A stretch of 8,598 bases of DNA, taken from contig NZ_QSDY01000072.1 of assembly GCF_003463825.1 (NCBI RefSeq), forward strand, positions 1 to 8,598, given 5' to 3'. Under the pieces are notes generated by a model. The model was not told where the DNA came from. It saw nothing but the letters and a program-made list of their open reading frames with translations, and did not search any database. Made by a program: the position numbers and the translations under genes. Below, piece by piece: positions 1 through 4,852 of this stretch (the first letter of the stretch is position 1; the number at the start of each line of letters is the position of its first letter). The DNA is from Veillonella sp. AM51-8BH (lineage in GTDB: Bacteria > Bacillota > Negativicutes > Veillonellales > Veillonellaceae).

Positions 1-63
1 AACAATATGATATTTACATCTCCATTTACTATGTGATAAGCTTTTTACGTCATTCATTGACAT
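1..63 (-). CDS. tnpA: IS200/IS605-family transposase TnpA, N-terminal fragment cut by the window edge
   Basis: Reading the minus strand from 63 gives 21 codons that run off the left edge. They contain NDVKSLSHSKWRCKYHIV, the characteristic N-terminus of the small Y1 (HUH) transposases of the IS200/IS605 family, which move single-stranded DNA through hairpin ends. The catalytic HUH motif and tyrosine would lie outside the window. An AGGAGG sits 4 nt before the first ATG (63) and 10 nt before a second ATG (57), so the protein may start with MSMNDV or with MNDV. Family assignment is by recognition of the short N-terminus, supported by the hairpins upstream that are typical of an IS200 left end. 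Whether the gene is intact cannot be seen. Confidence 0.85.
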   Translation of the reverse strand, partial: MSMNDVKSLSHSKWRCKYHIV

Positions 64-64
64 T

Positions 65-126
65 GAACCTCCTATGTTGAAATGTTGTGGTTGCCAGACC
101 AACTTCATTCTATCATTAGGAGGTTC
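65..126 (-). promoter_or_regulatory. Inverted repeat that would sequester the tnpA ribosome binding site
   Basis: On the minus strand GAACCTCCTA (126-117) is perfectly complementary to TAGGAGGTTC (74-65), and the second arm contains the AGGAGG of tnpA. The pairing can continue for two more bases past a one-base bulge. Inside it, GTTGGT and ACCACAAC can form a second, bulged stem. Folding would hide the Shine-Dalgarno sequence and hold translation low. IS200 of enterobacteria is known to use an RBS-occluding stem in its 5' UTR, and this looks like the same strategy. The function here is inferred from complementarity only. Confidence 0.65.
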
Positions 127-152
127 TTTCCTTTTCTCTAAGAATTTTTACC

Positions 153-175
153 AACCCCCAGTTTAACTGGGGGTT
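153..175. repeat. IS subterminal palindrome
   Basis: Eleven-base arms AACCCCCAGTT and AACTGGGGGTT are separated by one T, so a 9-bp stem with a TTTAA loop is realistic. Its place about 90 bp upstream of tnpA fits the imperfect hairpin that TnpA recognises at the left end of IS200/IS605 elements. It has no proper T-run on either strand, which argues against a free-standing terminator, although such hairpins can also block incoming transcription. Confidence 0.65.
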
Positions 176-200
176 TAGTCATGCCTATTCGGCGTACAAC

Positions 201-236
201 AAAAAAGCAGGTAGTATCCATTGGATACTACCTGCT
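201..236 (-). terminator. Intrinsic terminator of the dedA-GT39 pair
   Basis: On the minus strand a perfect 14-bp stem (AGCAGGTAGTATCC with GGATACTACCTGCT, 3-nt loop) runs directly into TTTTTT. It lies about 85 bp after the glycosyltransferase stop codon. Position and strand make it the end of that transcript, and it also separates that transcript from the IS element beyond. Confidence 0.9.
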
Positions 237-321
237 ACTAGCTTTAATATTTTCAGCTTTAATGTTTTTCACTTATTGTTAGATTGTATGTGAAGATTCA
301 CTTAAAACAGTGTCTTTTTAT

Positions 322-1929
322 TTAGTATATATACTTCTGCTGTACCAGCTTCGCTAGACTCAGATACATTTGGTAGATAGTAGACTGACGGAAGTGCTTG
401 ATTTCACCTTTTGGAACGATGAGCATTAGAGGTTTACCAGAGGCGATTATCTTGTTAAATTCCTCTTCGTTAACTTGTTCCATAAGATATTTCTTTGACC
501 ACTCGGCACTGCGTTTTTTAATTTTATCTCGATCATCCCAGCGACTTTCATCACCGTTGATTTTAATAATCTTATGACCTGTATAGTATACAGCGGATGT
601 ACTGTACCCGTTGTAGTAATAGATATCCCCATCATAGGAGTCTACCACAGGCACTACATCGATATTACTACGCTGTTTTACAAATGGTTCTAACCCTTCT
701 ACCACAACAATGGAAGAAATAACCATCGTACCTAGGACAATGACACTAACAAGACGATACCCTTTTTTCGTATACCATGCGTGGAATAAAAGGAGTACGG
801 CTACAGCCGCCACAACATAGAGCAAGAAATAGAAGCCCCATGGAGCGAAGAATGATCCCGCTACATAAGCAATCCATAAGAGTAAGGTAGGTCCCATAAT
901 GACCCATTTAACAGCTCTAGATTTACCTTTACGTATAATCTTCATAACGCCCATAGCGCCGATAGCACTAAAGGGAACTAAGCTCACGAATGTATATAAA
1001 GGATATTTTGTAGCCATTAAGGTGTAGAACAAAACGACCCCAACACCCCAAGTCATGTTATAGATAAAGGCTGTATGACGCTGTTTAAAACCATCAATCA
1101 TGCCGTAAATAACAGCACCAGTCCACGGCAAAGAAGCACCTAGGAAGATGGCAATATAATACCACCACACATTATCTTCAGGATGTTCAGATTGTGTGGC
1201 CCGTGTTACATTGTGAAGCCCTAAGAAGCCATTGATAAAATCTTGACCGTGAACGCTGTACATATACACATACCACGGCAAGCAGACTACACAAAAGGCA
1301 AGAATGCCACGCCAATCAAAGATAGCTTTCACCATCGACCAAGAACGATTGATACCGGCAAAAACGAGTAAAATCATACCTGGCAAAACGAGTGCTACAG
1401 GCCCCTTTGTGAGCACCCCGAGGGCTGCAAAGATATAGGCCACAATCATAGCATGTGGTTTCTGTTCCACCATCCCCTTATAGGAATAAATCATGACCAT
1501 GATCGTCGTATAAAGTAGCACCATGTCCGTAATAACGCCATGAGCTACGGTCCAGAACATGAGGGATGTACCAAGAACACCGGCCGCAATTAAGCCGAGA
1601 GCCCACTTGCCGCTCATAGTACGCGTCGATTGATACATAGTCGCTACAGATAAAGCGCCAAAGATAGCACTTGGTAAACGAACCACCCAATCGGCAATAC
1701 CAAAGATTTTAAATCCAAGGGCAATGAGCCAATAAATCATAATCGGTTTATCGTACCAATAGGTGCCGTAAATTTGAGGTGACAACCAATCTCCGGAGAG
1801 AACCATTTCCTTAGCAGTTAACGCATAGTTAGATTCCACAGGATCCGTAACAGGCAACATATTATTGCCAAACAGATAAAAAACGAGCCATACAATAAAT
1901 ACGACTGGTGTTAATCGTGAAAGTTTCAT
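322..1929 (-). CDS. GT39/ArnT-like integral membrane glycosyltransferase
   Basis: A 535-residue polytopic protein of the PMT/ArnT type, which moves a sugar from a polyprenyl-phosphate donor to an acceptor on the outer face of the inner membrane. The first membrane segment (about 7-25) is followed by a loop with D29 and E32 (DPVESNYA), matching the acidic catalytic motif of the family. TDMVLLY (D135) and ATKYPLY (K308) match further conserved family positions. About a dozen hydrophobic segments reach residue 410, and a soluble C-terminal domain covers about 415-535. Length is close to that of ArnT (about 550). The ATG is preceded by AAGGAGG with 5 nt spacing, and this site overlaps the TAA of dedA, so the two genes are probably co-transcribed and coupled. 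The acceptor (lipid A, another glycan or protein) cannot be told from sequence, so no symbol is given. Confidence 0.85.
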   Translation of the reverse strand: MKLSRLTPVVFIVWLVFYLFGNNMLPVTDPVESNYALTAKEMVLSGDWLSPQIYGTYWYDKPIMIYWLIALGFKIFGIADWVVRLPSAIFGALSVATMYQSTRTMSGKWALGLIAAGVLGTSLMFWTVAHGVITDMVLLYTTIMVMIYSYKGMVEQKPHAMIVAYIFAALGVLTKGPVALVLPGMILLVFAGINRSWSMVKAIFDWRGILAFCVVCLPWYVYMYSVHGQDFINGFLGLHNVTRATQSEHPEDNVWWYYIAIFLGASLPWTGAVIYGMIDGFKQRHTAFIYNMTWGVGVVLFYTLMATKYPLYTFVSLVPFSAIGAMGVMKIIRKGKSRAVKWVIMGPTLLLWIAYVAGSFFAPWGFYFLLYVVAAVAVLLLFHAWYTKKGYRLVSVIVLGTMVISSIVVVEGLEPFVKQRSNIDVVPVVDSYDGDIYYYNGYSTSAVYYTGHKIIKINGDESRWDDRDKIKKRSAEWSKKYLMEQVNEEEFNKIIASGKPLMLIVPKGEIKHFRQSTIYQMYLSLAKLVQQKYIY

Positions 1930-1939
1930 AAGGGCCTCC

Positions 1940-2527
1940 TTATCGGCGATTGCGATAGTATTTAAAGCCCAATACAGCCGCTATAATAACGAATACAACA
2001 ATCATAACAACCAAGAACTCATGATTATATTGGATAAGATCCTTCCAGTTTTCACCGAGCACTTTACCCAAGTAAACAAGAAGGATTGTCCAAGGAACCG
2101 TGCCTAGTACAGTCCAAATAACAAAATGCCACATAGGATAACGAGCCATGCCTGCTGGGAAAGAAATAAATGTACGAACACCTGGCAACAAACGGCCAAA
2201 GAACACCGCGGCACCACCATACTTATTAAACAACTTTTCTGCGAGTTCAAATTTATGTTCATTAAAGAATATGTATTTACCGTATTTCAAAAGAAGTGGA
2301 CGTCCGCCATACTCACCCATCCAGTAGGATAAGATAGATCCTACAATCCCTGCTAAAGTACCTACAACCATAGTCGTATGTAAATCAAATATGCCCTGAG
2401 CAATCAGATATCCTGCAAAACCTAAGACAATTTCACTAGGAATAGGAATGTTAGCATTTTCCAAAACCATTGCAATAAACATGGCTCCATAGCCATACGT
2501 TTCCATAAATGAAATGATATATTCCAC
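1940..2527 (-). CDS. DedA-family membrane protein (VTT/SNARE-associated domain)
   Basis: A 195-residue DedA protein, near the usual length of 190-220. Family signatures are visible: ENANIPIPSE (residues 23-32, with E23 and E32) in the first re-entrant region and GRLLPGVRTFISFPAG (111-126, with R112 and R118) in the second. Hydrophobic segments lie at about 9-26, 34-48, 50-70, 105-125, 132-155 and 170-188, followed by a basic tail (YYRNRR). DedA proteins are linked to lipid-carrier or phospholipid flipping and to envelope and pH homeostasis. That fits the adjacent glycosyltransferase, which would need a polyprenyl-phosphate carrier. The start is GTG, chosen because AAGGGG lies 7 nt upstream; the next Met is residue 8. 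No convincing promoter was found in 2528-2636. Confidence 0.9.
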   Translation of the reverse strand: MEYIISFMETYGYGAMFIAMVLENANIPIPSEIVLGFAGYLIAQGIFDLHTTMVVGTLAGIVGSILSYWMGEYGGRPLLLKYGKYIFFNEHKFELAEKLFNKYGGAAVFFGRLLPGVRTFISFPAGMARYPMWHFVIWTVLGTVPWTILLVYLGKVLGENWKDLIQYNHEFLVVMIVVFVIIAAVLGFKYYRNRR

Positions 2528-2601
2528 TGTTTTACCCCTTTTTAATCACCATCCGGGTCCATTATGCACAAATTTTTGGGCATAGTATTTTCATCATTAC
2601 C

Positions 2602-2616
2602 ATACCTATTCGGTAT
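2602..2616. repeat. Small palindrome upstream of dedA
   Basis: ATACC and GGTAT flank a TATTC spacer, about 75 bp before the dedA start and between the DUF2922 terminator and dedA. It could be an operator or chance. A similar GCC TATTC GGC occurs at 183-193. No flanking promoter hexamers were convincing. Confidence 0.25.
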
Positions 2617-2636
2617 ATCTTATATTTTACCATAAT

Positions 2637-2669
2637 AAAAAGGCCCTCACCACAGGTGAAAGCCTTTTT
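2637..2669 (-). terminator. Intrinsic terminator after the DUF2922 gene
   Basis: On the minus strand AAAAAGGCTTTCACC pairs with GGTGAGGGCCTTTTT across a TGT loop. Two pairs are U-G wobbles in the minus-strand RNA but C-A mismatches in a plus-strand RNA, so the structure favours the minus strand. The A-rich arm precedes and the T-run closes the stem. It lies 20 bp past the DUF2922 stop, so dedA should have its own promoter. Confidence 0.85.
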
Positions 2670-2688
2670 ACCATTTAACTGTATACGA

Positions 2689-2910
2689 TTATTGCAATTC
2701 AGTAGTTTGAGTTGTTACTTCACGAGCCGTAGTAAATGCAGCAAGTTCTGCATCACCAGAACCAAGGATTACCTTGTTAGCTACTAGCGCGTTAGCCGCT
2801 GTTTTAGCATCTTGTAAAGTAATTCCAGCACGAGGAGCACTAATTGTGACTGATGTGCTTTTACCACCGACCGTAGAAAATGTAAGATATACAACGCGTT
2901 TTTCCGCCAT
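2689..2910 (-). CDS. DUF2922 small protein
   Basis: A 73-residue protein starting MAEKRVVYLTF, which I recognise as a DUF2922 family member of unknown function. Predicted layout is beta strands at about 5-11 and 18-24, then a helix at about 32-45 (LQDAKTAANALVA) and a Thr-rich tail. There is no signal peptide or membrane segment. A longer reading frame begins 18 nt earlier, but the ATG at 2910 has AGGAGG 7 nt upstream and is the family-like start. DUF2922 and DUF1659 genes often sit next to each other in Firmicutes, as here with the gene at 3163. The terminator at 2637-2669 follows directly. Function is not known. Confidence 0.85.
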   Translation of the reverse strand: MAEKRVVYLTFSTVGGKSTSVTISAPRAGITLQDAKTAANALVANKVILGSGDAELAAFTTAREVTTQTTELQ

Positions 2911-2957
2911 GTGGGCGCCTCCTTTCACGTTTTATAAACAAGTTCTCGAATTTAGAT

Positions 2958-2986
2958 AGAATAGGATGATTTCTGTAACTCTGCAA
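2958..2986 (-). promoter_or_regulatory. Weak candidate promoter for the DUF2922 gene
   Basis: TTGCAG and TATTCT are separated by 17 bp and would start transcription about 40 nt before the ATG. The hexamers match consensus at only 3 and 4 of 6 positions. Read-through from the DUF1659 gene is equally possible, because no terminator is evident between the two genes. A 7-bp inverted repeat (TGTAATT ACACA AATTACA, 2990-3008) lies just upstream. Confidence 0.3.
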
Positions 2987-3041
2987 TTCTGTAATTACAC
3001 AAATTACAATTAGATTAAATATATCTATCTACAATTCATAT

Positions 3042-3124
3042 CAATAAGGATGGGAATGTGAGGGTTTGCAATCTTTATATCCTGTTACGACTATGGGAGG
3101 ATATAAAGACTGACAATAAGGATG
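3042..3124. repeat. 12-bp inverted repeat bracketed by 11-bp direct repeats, between the DUF genes
   Basis: TCTTTATATCCT (3072-3083) and AGGATATAAAGA (3098-3109) are perfect inverted copies around a 14-nt loop. CAATAAGGATG occurs at 3042-3052 and again at 3114-3124, one copy on each side. There is no T-run after the stem on either strand, so it is not an intrinsic terminator. It may be an RNA structure between two co-transcribed cistrons, a protein-binding site or a remnant of a small palindromic repeat. Confidence 0.5.
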
Positions 3125-3162
3125 TGTTTGGAGCACCTAAAAAACAAATAGATAAGATTCAA

Positions 3163-3369
3163 TTAATGTCCTAAGGATACTTCATTGACGCGGACCACGT
3201 CGGACAAGCTGTGGTCATACAAGGCTGCCAGCGCATTACCAACGGTTTTTATATTATCGTCGGACGCTTCTTCTGCAACACGTGTATAGGTTACGTCTTT
3301 GTACTTCGGCGCATCTTCGGTGCCGATGTTAAAACGCAACACCAATTTAGTGCGTTTAATGTTAGCCAT
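3163..3369 (-). CDS. DUF1659 small protein
   Basis: A 68-residue protein starting MANIKRTKLVLRF, recognised as DUF1659, a family of unknown function usually found beside DUF2922. It shows an N-terminal strand (KLVLRFNIG), a second strand (KYKDVTYT), then a helix (DDNIKTVGNALAALYD) and a short tail, the same order as the DUF2922 protein, so the two may be distant paralogues. A frame extension begins at 3447, but the ATG at 3369 has a near-perfect anti-16S site (AAAGGAGGTGAT, AGG 7 nt from ATG) and the extension carries no family sequence. No export signal. A promoter with a palindrome in its spacer lies immediately upstream. Confidence 0.85.
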   Translation of the reverse strand: MANIKRTKLVLRFNIGTEDAPKYKDVTYTRVAEEASDDNIKTVGNALAALYDHSLSDVVRVNEVSLGH

Positions 3370-3390
3370 CGTATCACCTCCTTTCACCCT

Positions 3391-3419
3391 CTTATATTCC
3401 TGAGGGTCCCTCTCGACAA
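3391..3419 (-). promoter_or_regulatory. Candidate promoter of the DUF1659 gene, with a palindrome in the spacer
   Basis: TTGTCG (-35, 4 of 6) and TATAAG (-10, 5 of 6) are exactly 17 bp apart. Transcription would start about 15 nt before the ATG, just in front of the ribosome binding site. The spacer contains GAGGGTCCCTC (3402-3412), a perfect 5-bp-arm palindrome between the two hexamers, where a bound repressor would block polymerase. Inferred from sequence only. Confidence 0.45.
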
Positions 3420-3478
3420 CCCCCGCTAGAGTAATTAAGGTAATCATTGTGAAAGTCAGAGAACAACAACTTTAAATC

Positions 3479-3528
3479 TATACTTCTTACAGTATTTATA
3501 TAAATCTAACAAACAATACAGAAGTATA
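3479..3528. repeat. Bulged inverted repeat upstream of the DUF1659 gene
   Basis: TATACTTCT (3479-3487) and AGAAGTATA (3520-3528) are perfect inverted copies. GTATT and AATAC extend the pairing inward past a 4-nt bulge on the left arm. The gap 3370-3690 contains this repeat, the DUF1659 promoter and the terminator at 3556-3612, with no gene seen on either strand. Confidence 0.4.
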
Positions 3529-3555
3529 CACGCTATAAACATGTCATAAATACAG

Positions 3556-3612
3556 AAAAAGACCCTTACAAATCATTAGCTATACAAATATAACTAACAA
3601 CTGTAAAGGTCT
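3556..3612 (-). terminator. Long-stem terminator after the kinase-like gene
   Basis: On the minus strand AGACCTTTACA pairs with TGTAAGGGTCT (one U-G wobble), and inside it TTAGTTATA pairs with TATAGCTAA around a TTTG loop. The outer arm ends in TTTTT. The stem begins about 80 bp past the stop codon at 3691. The wobble pairs form only in the minus-strand RNA, which supports that direction. The two-part stem and the AT-rich inner arm make it weaker than the other terminators in the window. Confidence 0.65.
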
Positions 3613-3690
3613 ACATAAGCCCATAAAGGGCAATGAAAATCTATAAAGTACCATAAACCATTATTAAGGTCTGTGCTCAATAGATAAATA

Positions 3691-4437
3691 CTATTCAGTT
3701 TTCAAGGCTAGCATAAAGTCATGTGCTTTTACAGCTGCTTCAGTATCTACAAAGTGTAGCGGGTTTAATAAGCGACAGAATTTAAAGAGATATTCATGTT
3801 TACGTAAAATTTCTTTTACATGTAACACCGTATCGCGCGCCGTACGAGCCGAACTATAGCCATTCATCATAGCGTATAGGTAAGAAATCGGTAGATTATC
3901 TTCACGCAAATAGCTATGCACAAAGATGAGTAAATCCCAACCTTGCGGTGTAAATTCAGGCCAACGACGACCATTTTCCCAATCTAATAAAGTAACCTTA
4001 TCAGTATCTGGATCATAGGTGATATCTCGCATGGCAGGACGGCCATGGGACAAACCATAGTCATGAAGTTGTCCCAATGTTTTACCAAAGCTATAGAAGA
4101 TATGAGTGACCATATCTTGTAAGCTATCATCATCAGGATGTTGCGCTGGCAATTCACTATAATAGGTTAATGTTTTACCAGACCCTTCTGTAACGAAATA
4201 ATGCTCTCTGAAACCAGCAATCACTGGCGCTACAGGCAACTGAGTATTTACGAAGGAAATTTTATAAAACTCATAATCAAAAGAAGCTCTAGGAGCTGGT
4301 TTAATCCAACTAGAGCGGTGATTACTGATATCTTGTTTTACATAATAGGTTTTATCATTAAACTCTACAGGAAAAACACGATGGTCTTTCTCTCCGTCGA
4401 TTATGCGATCAATATATTCTAATAACATATCATTCAT
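3691..4437 (-). CDS. Kinase-fold protein (InaA/LPS-kinase/BUD32-like) with an atypical catalytic loop
   Basis: A 248-residue soluble protein with the layout of small bacterial kinases related to InaA, WaaP/KdkA and BUD32. YYVKQD (K34) is a likely ATP-binding lysine and E56 a possible helix-C glutamate. LGQLHDYGLSHGRPAMRDI (residues 121-139) occupies the catalytic loop and TLLDWENG (149-156, D152) the metal-binding DFG position. In the loop, the usual HGD or HRD aspartate is R133, and the position of the usual asparagine is D138. I recall HGRPAxRDI-type loops in some bacterial kinase-like proteins, so this may be a subfamily trait and not decay. GGGAGG lies 5 nt before the ATG. It is a single-gene unit with its own promoter and terminator. 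The substrate is unknown; sugar or lipid phosphorylation, or a pseudokinase role, are both open. Confidence 0.7.
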   Translation of the reverse strand: MNDMLLEYIDRIIDGEKDHRVFPVEFNDKTYYVKQDISNHRSSWIKPAPRASFDYEFYKISFVNTQLPVAPVIAGFREHYFVTEGSGKTLTYYSELPAQHPDDDSLQDMVTHIFYSFGKTLGQLHDYGLSHGRPAMRDITYDPDTDKVTLLDWENGRRWPEFTPQGWDLLIFVHSYLREDNLPISYLYAMMNGYSSARTARDTVLHVKEILRKHEYLFKFCRLLNPLHFVDTEAAVKAHDFMLALKTE

Positions 4438-4466
4438 TATAGCCTCCCTGTGTATAACACTCTACA

Positions 4467-4476
4467 ACACTAGTGT
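4467..4476. promoter_or_regulatory. Perfect 10-bp palindrome in the kinase-like gene leader
   Basis: ACACTAGTGT lies 30 bp before the ATG at 4437, between the U8 run of the leader hairpin and the ribosome binding site. It could be a protein-binding site or part of the leader fold. Nothing identifies a regulator. Confidence 0.3.
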
Positions 4477-4494
4477 CCCTCAGGCATATATTGC

Positions 4495-4615
4495 AAAAAA
4501 AATGTAATATAACAATTTACCCTTCTATTGTTATATTCTCTCGAAATATATAATATTAAATAATTTATGAGTAATAGCATATTAGCTATTACTCATTTAA
4601 GTGTATACAATTAAT
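4495..4615 (-). ncRNA. Candidate structured leader/attenuator or small RNA of about 120 nt
   Basis: A transcript from the promoter at 4622-4650 would begin near 4615. It then meets a perfect 12-bp hairpin (ATGAGTAATAGC with GCTATTACTCAT, 6-nt loop, 4567-4596) and a perfect 11-bp hairpin (AATATAACAAT with ATTGTTATATT, 10-nt loop, 4506-4537). The second hairpin is followed after three bases by TTTTTTTT (4502-4495). This layout can be a conditional terminator ahead of the kinase-like gene, whose ATG lies 58 bp further on, or a free small RNA. The second stem has only one G-C pair, so it would terminate weakly. No known riboswitch family was recognised. Confidence 0.35.
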
Positions 4616-4621
4616 GTATTT

Positions 4622-4650
4622 ATTATACTACAATTATCATCTCATATCAA
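4622..4650 (-). promoter_or_regulatory. Near-consensus housekeeping promoter
   Basis: TTGATA (5 of 6) and TATAAT (6 of 6) are 17 bp apart on the minus strand. It lies past the sdh terminator and about 185 bp before the kinase-like gene, so transcription would carry a leader of about 178 nt or end at the hairpin and U8 run at 4495-4537. Confidence 0.7.
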
Positions 4651-4741
4651 AGAGAATTCACTTCACCAATACAGATAAACACTGTATTATCGGCAAACTC
4701 TTCATGTTAATCTCAAATAACTTACCTTGGTTTTAACCCAC

Positions 4742-4775
4742 AAAAGAAAAACCCCCTAGCCTAAGCTAGGGGGTT
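4742..4775 (-). terminator. Intrinsic terminator of the sdhABE operon
   Basis: A perfect 11-bp stem AACCCCCTAGC with GCTAGGGGGTT closes on a 4-nt loop and is followed on the minus strand by TTTCTTTT. It lies about 78 bp after the sdhE stop. The GC-rich stem makes it strong. Confidence 0.92.
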
Positions 4776-4802
4776 CTTCTGGTAATTATGATAATAGGTT
4801 TA

Positions 4803-4845
4803 GATTTAAGACAATACGAGGACCAACTGAGGTCATGTCTAAATC
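4803..4845 (-). other. Hairpin between the sdhE stop and the operon terminator
   Basis: On the minus strand GATTTAGACA (4845-4836) pairs with TGTCTTAAATC (4813-4803) with one bulged base, and inside it GACC pairs with GGTC around a 6-nt loop. It begins 8 bp past the sdhE stop. Such a stem in a 3' UTR may protect the transcript from exonucleases or be a processed 3'-end RNA. This is inference from pairing only. Confidence 0.4.
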
Positions 4846-4852
4846 AAACGAA

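Larger units (their letters stand above)
1..200 (-). mobile_element. Left end of an IS200/IS605-family insertion sequence (partial)
   Basis: The element runs off the left edge. From its outer end inward on the minus strand it shows a GC-rich subterminal palindrome (153-175), an inverted repeat that covers the tnpA ribosome binding site (65-126) and the start of tnpA. These elements have no terminal inverted repeats and make no target duplication, so the exact outer boundary cannot be fixed from this end alone. It lies between the palindrome and the T-run of the neighbouring terminator, roughly 176-206. A small imperfect hairpin (GCC TATTC GGC, 183-193) lies in that strip. The element sits just downstream of a terminator and interrupts no visible gene. 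Confidence 0.7.

Noticed and set aside
153..175. GC-rich palindrome as a second terminator of the glycosyltransferase transcript
   Set aside because: Neither strand has a proper T-run after it, the strong terminator at 201-236 already serves, and its place upstream of tnpA fits an IS end.
3370..3447. N-terminal extension of the DUF1659 protein
   Set aside because: The extension would read through the promoter and the strong ribosome binding site; the internal ATG at 3369 matches family length.
3601..3640. Short GCCC/GGGC hairpin (3619-3631) as a terminator
   Set aside because: Only a 4-bp stem and no T-run; the long stem at 3556-3612 is the better candidate.
4487..4515. A second promoter (TTGTTA, 17 bp, AATATA) for the kinase-like gene
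   Set aside because: The hexamers are poor and overlap the hairpin arm and U8 run; the promoter at 4622-4650 is far better.
4582..4596. A four-codon leader peptide (MSNS) in the 12-bp hairpin
   Set aside because: No ribosome binding site precedes the ATG and the frame is too short to support; it falls in a palindrome where an ATG arises by chance.
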